From: Candidatus Zixiibacteriota bacterium
GTDB taxonomy: Bacteria > SM23-81
Length of the DNA stretch: 12,155 nt
Direction of reading: 5' to 3'
Assembly: GCA_030628225.1 (NCBI GenBank)
Contig: DAOVRJ010000049.1
Span: forward strand, 1-12,155
Below, piece after piece: positions 1-8,168 of the stretch. Within the stretch, counting starts at the first letter, position 1, and every line of letters starts with the position of its first letter. The position numbers and the translations under genes were made by a program. Under the pieces are notes generated by a model. It saw only the letters and a program-made list of their open reading frames with translations, searched no databases and was not told where the DNA came from.

Positions 1-2217
<2,217 letters not shown>

Positions 2218-2234
2218 GCTAGTAGCAGAGGACA

Positions 2235-2270
2235 GATTTAAGACCTTCTTCGAAGGTCGCATTTTAAATC
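2235..2270. terminator. Two-part stem-loop just after hsdR; possible terminator
   Basis: The inner stem GACCTTC (2242-2248) / GAAGGTC (2252-2258) has a 3-nt TTC loop. The outer stem GATTTAA (2235-2241) / TTAAATC (2264-2270) is joined to it by a 5-nt bulge. It begins 17 bp after the hsdR stop. There is only a short T run inside the 3' arm and none beyond it, so it may be a weak terminator for hsdR or an mRNA 3'-end stabiliser. The structure is seen; the role is inferred. Confidence 0.45.
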
Positions 2271-2303
2271 GCGAGTGAAAATTTGCCCCACACTTTCTCA
2301 CCC

Positions 2304-2331
2304 AAGAAAAAGGGCTCAACATATTGAGCCC
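2304..2331 (-). terminator. Rho-independent terminator, minus strand
   Basis: A perfect 8-bp stem GGGCTCAA (2312-2319) / TTGAGCCC (2324-2331) closes a 4-nt loop. Read on the minus strand, the stem is followed at once by TTTTTCTT (complement of 2304-2311). This is the classic intrinsic terminator layout. It lies about 250 bp past the stop of the minus-strand TPR membrane protein, so that transcript would carry a long 3' UTR that includes the composite repeat at 2397-2511. Confidence 0.75.
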
Positions 2332-2365
2332 CTGCAGAGATCATCATCCCGATTGCAGTAAATCC

Positions 2366-2387
2366 GGGGCGAAGCCGGTTCGTCCCC
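2366..2387. other. Stem-loop in convergent spacer
   Basis: GGGG-CGAA (2366-2373) pairs with TTCG-CCCC (2379-2387) with one bulged T at 2383 and a GCCGG loop. No T run follows on either strand, so it does not look like a terminator. It would lie in the 3' UTR of the TPR gene. Confidence 0.4.
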
Positions 2388-2579
2388 AGTCATTCACGAA
2401 TCTCGAGTTTCGGCTCTTCATCCAGGATCGGTTTTTCCTTTCCTCCAAACTCTCTAAACTCTCCAAACTCGCTTAACTCTCTGAACTCATTCCCCCATGA
2501 ACACGTGCTTTTGCCCCTTCATCTCCAGCTACGCATGGCGGTGAATCAGACGATAATCTATGGTCTGGTCGTCTCTAAA

Positions 2580-4556
2580 TCAATGCCGAGAGAGCCCTTG
2601 CAATCTTTCCCGTGCTCTTTGATGGTTTGGGTTAAGCTCCAGCGTCCGCCTCCATTCGGCTTTTGCCTCCGGCCACCTTCCCTGTTGCTCATAAGCGCAG
2701 CCCAATATAAAGTGAAAATCGGCATCATTGGGCTTTATTGCTATTGCCTTTTTGAACTCTTGAATCGCCTGGTCAAAGAGCTTCCTCTCTTGATAGAGAA
2801 TCCCCAGGTTGTAATGGGCTAAATCGAATTTGGGATCGATGGCTATTACCTGCTCGTACTGCTGGATGGCCTCATGGTACATCTTTTTGTGCACGTAAAG
2901 GCTGCCCAGATCGAAACGGGCCCTGGCGAGGTTGGGAAGAATAGCAACGGCCTTCTGATACTGCTGGATGGCCTCATCGTACATCTTTTTCTCCCAACAT
3001 GTGAGCCCCAAGCTTAAATGCAATCGCACATTATCGGGCGAAACTGCCAGGGCTCTGCGGTACTCCTCGATGGCCTCGTCCAACAGCCCCACATCCCGAT
3101 AATAGATGGCCAGCTCTTCATGAGCATATGATTGAGATCGCAACGACTTTGTGCTGATCAACAGCTTGAATCTTTTTATGGCCTTATCCGCATCGGCATT
3201 GACCAAAATCCACGGTATGGTGTGCACCAAAGCCACCACCGTTAAGGTCAACCCGATGGATTTCAGTCTTCGTCGATTTCTCACGCAGCCTATCAGAAGA
3301 TAGGCACCCAAAAGGGTGTACGGAATGCTGGGAAGCGAGAGCAGATCCCAATCCCTGCTGGGGCCTATCTTGGGATTCAGGACGAATGTAGACAGAAAAC
3401 AAAACCCGCTGGCGATGATGAAAAACCTAATCAATGGTCTTTTGAAGTTTATCTCTCGACGGTAACCGATGAAAAGCAGAAGACAGAGTATCAGACCCAC
3501 AGGTGATATCAACAGATGCTCGTTGACCATATCTACCAGATGAGCCGGGGAAAACAGGGTATATGGTGGCTGTGCTGTGCTGGAACCCAGGGACAGAAAC
3601 ACATCGCTCTCTGCTCCTGCAAGAAGCTCTATCATACTTCGGCCGGAGAGTATGATCAGCGCGGCCGACAGCAAAATGGGAACAACGAAAGTCCCACTCA
3701 TTTTTGCGAAAAGGAGCCAGTTTGAGCTCCGATGCTTCCGTTTTGCCGAGGCAAGGAAGAGGTAAATCAGTGAGGGGAATAACGCCACCGCGGTGAGATG
3801 GCAGCAGATGGTCAAAGAGAGGGCCAGGGAGGGAAAAAGGATGCTACATCGCCCTTTCAGATGATAACAGGAGAATAAAAGATAGATCAGCACGCCCACG
3901 CTCATCAAGGTGTAGCTTTCGACATAGCCGAAGAAGAGCTGCACCGTCCCCATGGACATCATCAAAGAGAAGACAAGGGCTGCTTTCCAACGATCTTTTC
4001 CCAGGAAATCGGAAAACCACAGCAGGACAAAGACAAAGAATACCCCTCCTATGGCGCTGACCAGGGCGTAAACGACGGCGGCGTCTGCTTCGCTGGCCCC
4101 CTTCATGACGTGGAATAGCCTGGCATGGAGAAACAGATCCAGCAGGCCGGTCAGCTTGAATTGATGTCCGGAGACCAACGATCTGAGGCAAAGGTAGCCA
4201 TCGCCGAGAAAATGGGCTTGAGCCCTGAAAACCCAGAAGGGGACAAAGGAAACGACGGCCAGAGCCAAAAAAACAAGTCGTTTCTTTACCCTGGGGCAGG
4301 TCCTCCGAATCCAATGGAGGATCTTCTCTAGTATGTGGACACTTTTCTTGCTTGCCCATGGGATGCAGACCAAGATGCCGACCGAAACGAGCACGAGCCG
4401 GACGGGCAGGGAGAAGAAAAAGAGGTGATGGATACCCCAGCTTCGTCCGGTGGGGAAAAAAGAAACCAGCAGATGCAGCAGGATCATCAAGATACCAATA
4501 CATGCAACTGCGGCTTCAAGTTTTAACTCTTTTGATTCTTTTGATCCTTTTCCCAT
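2580..4556 (-). CDS. Polytopic membrane protein with five C-terminal TPRs, GT-C glycosyltransferase-like
   Basis: 658 residues. About ten hydrophobic segments lie between residues 15 and 452, followed by five TPRs (about 477-646) with an exact 34-residue period marked by Pro507, 541, 575, 609 and 643. An acidic motif, LGDG (Asp119), sits just after an early membrane segment, where GT-C glycosyltransferases keep a catalytic Asp. GYVESY (210-215) and GPSRDWDLL (398-406) are other candidate functional motifs. The layout (membrane GT-C-like part, then TPRs) resembles eukaryotic TMTC O-mannosyltransferases, so lipid-linked sugar transfer at the inner membrane is a reasonable guess but unproven. 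The ATG at 4556 is the first in-frame start before the membrane part, with no clear Shine-Dalgarno; a CGGGA-AAAA-TCCCG hairpin (4557-4570) abuts it, so the start is uncertain. The hydrophilic first 12 residues come from a repetitive A-rich stretch. No promoter is obvious; read-through from the helicase 458 bp upstream is possible. Confidence 0.85.
   Translation of the reverse strand: MGKGSKESKELKLEAAVACIGILMILLHLLVSFFPTGRSWGIHHLFFFSLPVRLVLVSVGILVCIPWASKKSVHILEKILHWIRRTCPRVKKRLVFLALAVVSFVPFWVFRAQAHFLGDGYLCLRSLVSGHQFKLTGLLDLFLHARLFHVMKGASEADAAVVYALVSAIGGVFFVFVLLWFSDFLGKDRWKAALVFSLMMSMGTVQLFFGYVESYTLMSVGVLIYLLFSCYHLKGRCSILFPSLALSLTICCHLTAVALFPSLIYLFLASAKRKHRSSNWLLFAKMSGTFVVPILLSAALIILSGRSMIELLAGAESDVFLSLGSSTAQPPYTLFSPAHLVDMVNEHLLISPVGLILCLLLFIGYRREINFKRPLIRFFIIASGFCFLSTFVLNPKIGPSRDWDLLSLPSIPYTLLGAYLLIGCVRNRRRLKSIGLTLTVVALVHTIPWILVNADADKAIKRFKLLISTKSLRSQSYAHEELAIYYRDVGLLDEAIEEYRRALAVSPDNVRLHLSLGLTCWEKKMYDEAIQQYQKAVAILPNLARARFDLGSLYVHKKMYHEAIQQYEQVIAIDPKFDLAHYNLGILYQERKLFDQAIQEFKKAIAIKPNDADFHFILGCAYEQQGRWPEAKAEWRRTLELNPNHQRARERLQGLSRH
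2857..2990 (-). repeat. Near-identical TPR-coding DNA repeat
   Basis: Bases 2857-2888 and 2959-2990 match over 32 nt with a single mismatch and lie 102 bp (34 codons) apart. They encode the adjacent helices KKMYDEAIQQYQ and KKMYHEAIQQYE. This suggests a recent internal duplication or gene conversion of a TPR unit inside the membrane protein gene. Confidence 0.75.
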
Positions 4557-4570
4557 CGGGAAAAATCCCG
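4557..4570. other. Small hairpin abutting the TPR gene start
   Basis: CGGGA (4557-4561) and TCCCG (4566-4570) form a 5-bp stem with an AAAA loop (UUUU in the minus-strand mRNA) directly before the ATG at 4556, where a ribosome binding site would be expected. It may hinder initiation or mean the real start is further in. The structure is seen; the effect is inferred. Confidence 0.35.
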
Positions 4571-4639
4571 GTCAACGGTTTGTAAGTGACGCTTGGCCGC
4601 CGTCCCCAATGCCGCGCGATTGGGAGCCTGCTCGTACAA

Positions 4640-4837
4640 GAAGCTGGTTTGTCGAGACTAGAGATTCGAGACTCGGGGGAAATGCGAAAACACGTGTCCG
4701 TGTCGATGTCCATGGCCGCGGAATAAAACCGATTCTGGATGCTGGATGCGGGTTTGTGGGTGAGGAAGCTGGTATGGATGCTGGAGGCTAGAAGCTGGAA
4801 GCTGGTTGGGTCGAGACTAGAGACTTGGGGGAGATGC
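4640..4837. repeat. Direct repeat pair and GGATGCTGG/GAAGCTGG words, spacer between helicase and TPR gene
   Basis: Two ~25-bp direct repeats (4640-4664 and 4798-4823) begin with GAAGCTGGTT and end with TCGAGACTAGAGA; both then run into a similar GGGGGA(A/G)ATGC tail (to 4685 and 4837). Between them lie degenerate words such as CTGGATGCTGGATG, GGATGCTGGAGG and GAAGCTGGAAGCTGG. The word CGAGACTAGAGA also occurs inverted at 10891-10902. No RNA gene or credible CDS is seen here. A separate 6-bp hairpin (CCCAAT/ATTGGG, 4605-4624) lies just before this block. Confidence 0.7.
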
Positions 4838-4860
4838 ATTGAAAATTGATTGGAAATTGA

Positions 4861-5002
4861 AAAATTTGCCCCACTCCGTTTCCTTTCGCTTTTTGCCGCC
4901 TTTAGCTCCGCACTCGCATCGTTCCGAACCTCGAGTTCCAAACTCTCAACTCTCCAAACTCTCTTAACTCGCTAAATTAATTCTCTCACAACCACGTGCT
5001 TT
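4861..5002. repeat. Composite intergenic repeat, copy B
   Basis: This copy contains AAAATTTGCCCCAC (4861-4874), CGAACCTCGAGTT (4925-4937), CTCCAAACTCTCTTAACTC (4952-4970) and CACGTGCTTT (4993-5002), the same words in the same order as 2278-2511. It is shorter because it lacks the stem-loops of that copy. It ends 12 bp from the stop of the helicase gene, so like copy A it sits just past the 3' end of a minus-strand gene. I saw no T-tailed terminator for the helicase in this spacer. Confidence 0.7.
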
Positions 5003-5014
5003 CTCTCTGAACTC

Positions 5015-7183
5015 TCACCTCAAAATCTCCAGCCGCGCATACCTGGCCAACAGCTTCTTATGCACCTTGTCTTTGAAGGCCACGGTCAACTTCAGGTCGT
5101 CGGCATAGCCGCTCAGCTCCACCACCTTGCCAATGCCGAACTTGGGATGCCGGACCACTGATCCCACGCCCACCCGGGGGGTGAACTCATCGTCGGGCCC
5201 GGTCAAGCGGCTATCATCCGCTTGGACGTCTCTTTTGGGGGACCAATCGCCCTGCCCATATCCCTCCACCTCCACCAGCTCGGTGGGAATCTCGTCCAAA
5301 AAACGCGAGCGGAGGCAGCCCATCCCTGCTCCGTACCGCCTTCGCCAATGGCTCCGCGACAGAAATAGCTTCTCCCGGGCGCGGGTCATGCCCACGTACA
5401 TCAGCCGACGCTCCTCCTCCAGCTCCTCAGGGCTCTCCATGGCGCGGGACAGGGGAAAGAGCCCCTCCTCCAGGCCGGCGATGAACACCACCGGAAACTC
5501 CAGCCCCTTGGCGCTGTGCAGGGTCATCAGGGTGACGGCATTGCTCGCCGGATCCCATGCGTCCACGCTGGTCATCAGGGAGACCTCCTCTAAAAAACCG
5601 GTCAAAGAGGCATCCTGGTCGCGCATGAAGAACTCCTCGGTGGCGGTCACCAGCTCGCGGACGTTCTCCGCCCGGGTCTGGGCCTCAACTGTGTTCTCCT
5701 CCATGAGCTTCGTCAAATAGCCGGTGCGTTCCACCACCTCCTGGACGACCTCGTGCACATCCAGGTCCTTGAGGCGGGCCATGAGAGACCGGAACAGCTC
5801 GTGCAGCTCCCCCAGCTTCTCCCGGATCCCCTCCCGCAGATCCTCCATCTTGCCGGCCATCTTGATGGCCTTCAGCAGACCCACACCTTTCTCGGCAGCC
5901 AATGCCTCCAGCTTGCCCAGGGTGGTGGGGCCGATGCCCCGCCTGGGCACGTTGATGATCCGCCGCAGACTGACCGCGTCGTTGGGGTTGGCCACGATCC
6001 GCAGGTAGGCCAGAATGTCCTTGACCTCCTTGCGCTCGTAGAAGCGCACGCCCCCCACGATGACATAGGGCAGGCCTATGCGGCGCAGCTGATCCTCGAA
6101 GCTACGCGACTGGGCATTGATCCGGTAGAGGATGGCGAAATCGGACAGGGCCCTCAGGTTCTGGGACCGTTCCGTCTGGATCTTATCCAGAACGGTCATG
6201 GCCTCTGACCGCTCGTCCAGGGCCTCAAAGAGAGTGATGATCTCCCCGGCCCCCTTGTCCGTCCACAGGGTCTTCTCCTTGCGCCCCCGGTTATGAGCCA
6301 CCACATGTCCGGCGGCGGTGAGGATGTTCTGGGTGGAGCGATAGTTCTGCTCTAACTTGACCACCTTGGTGTCGGGATAGTCCTTCTCGAAGCTGAGTAT
6401 GTTGCCGATGTCCGCACCTCGCCAGCCGTAGATGCTCTGGTCGTCGTCGCCCACAACGCACAGGTTGCGGTGCTTGGAGGCCAACATGTTGACCAGCATG
6501 TACTGGGCGTGATTGGTGTCCTGATACTCGTCCACCAGGATATATTGGAAGCGGTTCTGGTAGCGGGCTAAAATTTTGGGGTGGGCCTGGAAAAGGAAAA
6601 CCATCTTGCTGATCAAATCCCCGAAATCCATGGCGTTGTTGGCCTCCAGGCTCTTCTGGTATCGCTGGTAGACCAAAGCCGCCTTTTGCTCGTAATCGTC
6701 AACGGCCTGGTTGGCGAACTCTTCCGGGGTCATCAGGTTGTGCTTGGCCCCCTCGATGCGGGCCCGGAATCCCTTGGGGGAGATGCGCTCGGCGGAGATG
6801 TTCAGCTCGACCATGGTCCTTTTGACCAGGCTTAACTGATCATCCCCGTCGTAGATGCTGAAGCTGCGGTCATACCCCAGCCTGTTTCCCTCCCGGCGCA
6901 GAATGCCGGCGCAGATAGAGTGAAAAGTGCCCATACGGATGAACCGGCCATCCCTGTCCAGCATCTTGACCACCCGGCCCCTCATCTCCTCGGCGGCCTT
7001 GTTGGTGAAAGTCACCGCCAGGATGTGCTCCGGGCTGACGCCCATTTCTCCCACGAGGTAGGCGATGCGCGTTGTCAGCACACGGGTCTTGCCGCTGCCC
7101 GCCCCGGCCAAGACCAGGACCGGGCCTTCCACATGGGTAACCGCCTCCCGCTGGGCGGGATTTAGATCGGCCAACAGGTTCAC
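5015..7183 (-). CDS. pcrA: ATP-dependent DNA helicase, PcrA/UvrD family
   Basis: 3'-5' superfamily 1A helicase that unwinds DNA in nucleotide excision repair, mismatch repair and removal of stalled complexes. 722 residues, the usual full length. Motifs are complete and in order: Q motif LNPAQREAV (7-15), Walker A GAGSGKT (27-33), Ia TFTNKAAEEM (58-67), TFHS (86-89), II VDEYQDTN (217-224), III VGDDDQSIYGWRGA (244-257), IV QNYRST (279-284), V TLHSAKGLEFPVVF (554-567), VI RRLMYVGMTRARE (592-604). The C-terminal block 673-721 (VGSVVRHPKFGIGKV...) is the small Tudor/SH3-like tail typical of PcrA, which contacts RNA polymerase. The start is GTG: the family N-terminus (M-N-x-L-x-x-L-N-P) begins here and an AGGGAGAG sequence precedes it. 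It lies 86 bp downstream of the STAS gene on the same strand with no clear terminator between, so it is probably in one operon. uvrD would be an equally acceptable name. Confidence 0.96.
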   Translation of the reverse strand: MNLLADLNPAQREAVTHVEGPVLVLAGAGSGKTRVLTTRIAYLVGEMGVSPEHILAVTFTNKAAEEMRGRVVKMLDRDGRFIRMGTFHSICAGILRREGNRLGYDRSFSIYDGDDQLSLVKRTMVELNISAERISPKGFRARIEGAKHNLMTPEEFANQAVDDYEQKAALVYQRYQKSLEANNAMDFGDLISKMVFLFQAHPKILARYQNRFQYILVDEYQDTNHAQYMLVNMLASKHRNLCVVGDDDQSIYGWRGADIGNILSFEKDYPDTKVVKLEQNYRSTQNILTAAGHVVAHNRGRKEKTLWTDKGAGEIITLFEALDERSEAMTVLDKIQTERSQNLRALSDFAILYRINAQSRSFEDQLRRIGLPYVIVGGVRFYERKEVKDILAYLRIVANPNDAVSLRRIINVPRRGIGPTTLGKLEALAAEKGVGLLKAIKMAGKMEDLREGIREKLGELHELFRSLMARLKDLDVHEVVQEVVERTGYLTKLMEENTVEAQTRAENVRELVTATEEFFMRDQDASLTGFLEEVSLMTSVDAWDPASNAVTLMTLHSAKGLEFPVVFIAGLEEGLFPLSRAMESPEELEEERRLMYVGMTRAREKLFLSRSHWRRRYGAGMGCLRSRFLDEIPTELVEVEGYGQGDWSPKRDVQADDSRLTGPDDEFTPRVGVGSVVRHPKFGIGKVVELSGYADDLKLTVAFKDKVHKKLLARYARLEILR

Positions 7184-7269
7184 TAAAATCTCTCTCCCTA
7201 ATTCCGGGGCGACCGGACACAGCTGTGGCCAGTTGCCCCTGGGCTTTTCAGCTCAAAACCCCGCTGCCA

Positions 7270-7608
7270 TCAGAGGTAGCTGGCCACGGCATCATCGACT
7301 GTATCGTACGACTCGAAGATGCTGATCAGCTTGGTGACCATCAGCAGATTTTGCACCTTCTCGGTGGTGTTGGCCAGCTTCAGGTCGCCGCCGCTGTTGC
7401 GCATGGTGGTCAGGCCCCCGATGAGTATGCCCAGGCCGGAGCTGTTCATCCAGCTCACTCCGCTCAGGTCCACCACCACCTTTTTCTTGCCGTCGTCGAT
7501 AAGCTGATGGAGCCGCTCTCTGACGGCACCGGCATCCGGCCCGCCCATGATCTTGCCTTTGGGCTCGAGAATGACCACCCCGTTCTGTTCCCGCTCGCTC
7601 ATTTTCAA
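7270..7608 (-). CDS. STAS-domain anti-sigma factor antagonist (SpoIIAA/RsbV-like)
   Basis: Single STAS domain of 112 residues, the usual size for a free-standing antagonist. Such proteins bind a serine-kinase anti-sigma factor and are switched off by phosphorylation. The segment DLSGVSWMNSSGLG (47-60) aligns with the SpoIIAA phosphorylation loop; Ser56 is the predicted phosphoacceptor, and the usual preceding Asp is Asn55. The C-terminal part (LKLANTTEKVQNLLMVTKL...) also matches the family. Two starts are possible: TTG at 7608 and ATG at 7602. AAAGGGGGTG sits about 6 nt from the TTG but 12 nt from the ATG, so the TTG is slightly favoured. No kinase or phosphatase partner gene is in the window, so the regulated sigma factor is unknown. 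It is the first gene downstream of the promoter at 7689-7717 and is followed by the helicase. Confidence 0.92.
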   Translation of the reverse strand: MKMSEREQNGVVILEPKGKIMGGPDAGAVRERLHQLIDDGKKKVVVDLSGVSWMNSSGLGILIGGLTTMRNSGGDLKLANTTEKVQNLLMVTKLISIFESYDTVDDAVASYL

Positions 7609-7688
7609 GCTTTACACCCCCTTTATGGGACGTAATAGAATGACCCACAAAGAATTAACCTGTGAGTCCTCTACCTAAATCCACTTAC

Positions 7689-7717
7689 ACAATACAAAGG
7701 ATTGCCGGGGAAGTCAA
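7689..7717 (-). promoter_or_regulatory. Sigma-70-type promoter for STAS and helicase genes
   Basis: On the minus strand: -35 TTGACT (7717-7712), exactly 17 bp, -10 TATTGT (7694-7689). A run of seven A (minus strand) lies just upstream of the -35, like an UP element. Predicted transcription start is near 7682, giving a leader of about 74 nt to the TTG start. Not tested experimentally. Confidence 0.55.
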
Positions 7718-7789
7718 CTGTTTTTTTGCATGCTGTGGAGGAGAATGAGAGTGTCGAGCCCTTTTTTAGGATAGTGCTTTTGAAAAAAG

Positions 7790-7945
7790 GAGTTAGGGAT
7801 TAGTGACCCCGGAAAGACAGGGATTAGGGATCAGGGGTTAGGGACCCCATTTCCACCCCCCAACATGCAACTTACTGTGATAAAAGATGCTTTTCTTGTT
7901 TTCCCCTAACCCCTATACCCTATTCCCTAAACCCTGGAAGGGTTG
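7790..7945. repeat. Telomere-like TTAGGG / CCCTAA inverted block in divergent spacer
   Basis: The left arm (about 7790-7846) is a degenerate tandem of GGGATTAGG and GGGGTTAGGG words. The right arm (about 7902-7935) is the complementary CCCCTAACCCC / CCCTATTCCCTAAACCC. AGGGGTTAGGG (7833-7843) and CCCTAACCCCT (7904-7914) are exact inverse complements about 60 bp apart. A further CCTTTTTT/AAAAAAGG stem (7760-7767 with 7783-7790) lies just to the left. The spacer 7609-8168 holds no convincing CDS; an open frame at 7887-8123 runs through these repeats and is rejected. Confidence 0.65.
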
Positions 7946-8097
7946 GGTTGGGAGGGGGATGTTTCTATCTGATGGTCGGAGACTTCGACTTTCATATTTA
8001 ATCACACTTCATCATTATTTATCAGCTCTCTTCTTTTATAAACAATCCTCCTCAAGACTTCTCAATCTTATCAATCCAGCAGAAAACCATTTAAACC

Positions 8098-8126
8098 TTG
8101 ACAAAACCCTCGCCAACCCATAGACT
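8098..8126 (+). promoter_or_regulatory. Sigma-70-type promoter for the GH13 gene
   Basis: A consensus -35 TTGACA (8098-8103), exactly 17 bp, then TAGACT (8121-8126, 4 of 6 consensus) as -10. The predicted start is near 8133, giving a 5' leader of about 36 nt. A weak purine-rich ribosome site, GAGAG (8157-8161), stands 7 nt before the GTG start codon. Confidence 0.6.
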
Positions 8127-8168
8127 GATAGAAATTGACGATGCCCCATTTTCATAGAGAGTACTGAA

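Larger units (their letters stand above)
2278..2511. repeat. Composite intergenic repeat, copy A
   Basis: This spacer holds a series of short words that recur elsewhere in the window: AAAATTTGCCCCAC (2278-2291), CGAATCTCGAGTT (2397-2409), CATCCAGGATCGGTT (2419-2433), CTCCAAACTCTCTAAACTC (2443-2461) and CACGTGCTTT (2502-2511). Four of them recur in the same order at 4861-5002, and two recur at 10942-11033. The stretch 2441-2490 is a degenerate tandem of 9-10-nt CTCTNAACTC units. No ORF of interest is present. It is 69 bp beyond the 3' end of the TPR gene. Confidence 0.7.

Noticed and set aside
2278-2511. Possible insertion sequence or MITE with terminal inverted repeats
   Set aside because: I found no terminal inverted repeats, target-site duplication or transposase; only shared word order with 4861-5002.
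3844-4503. 219-codon minus-strand open frame within the TPR membrane protein gene
   Set aside because: It is in another frame of the same strand over the hydrophobic domain; Pro/Arg/Ser-rich, typical of a shadow frame.
4516-4941. 141-codon minus-strand open frame between the helicase and TPR genes
   Set aside because: It runs through the GGATGCTGG and TCGAGACTAGAGA repeats and overlaps the TPR gene start. The translation is low-complexity and shows no recognisable domain; better explained as repeat DNA.
5127-5720. 197-codon plus-strand open frame antisense to the helicase
   Set aside because: It is antisense to complete, motif-rich PcrA coding sequence; Ser/Arg-rich translation without domain features.
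7887-8123. 78-codon plus-strand open frame upstream of the GH13 gene
   Set aside because: It crosses the CCCTAA repeat arm and the -35/-10 of the GH13 promoter, has no ribosome site and has an unremarkable peptide.
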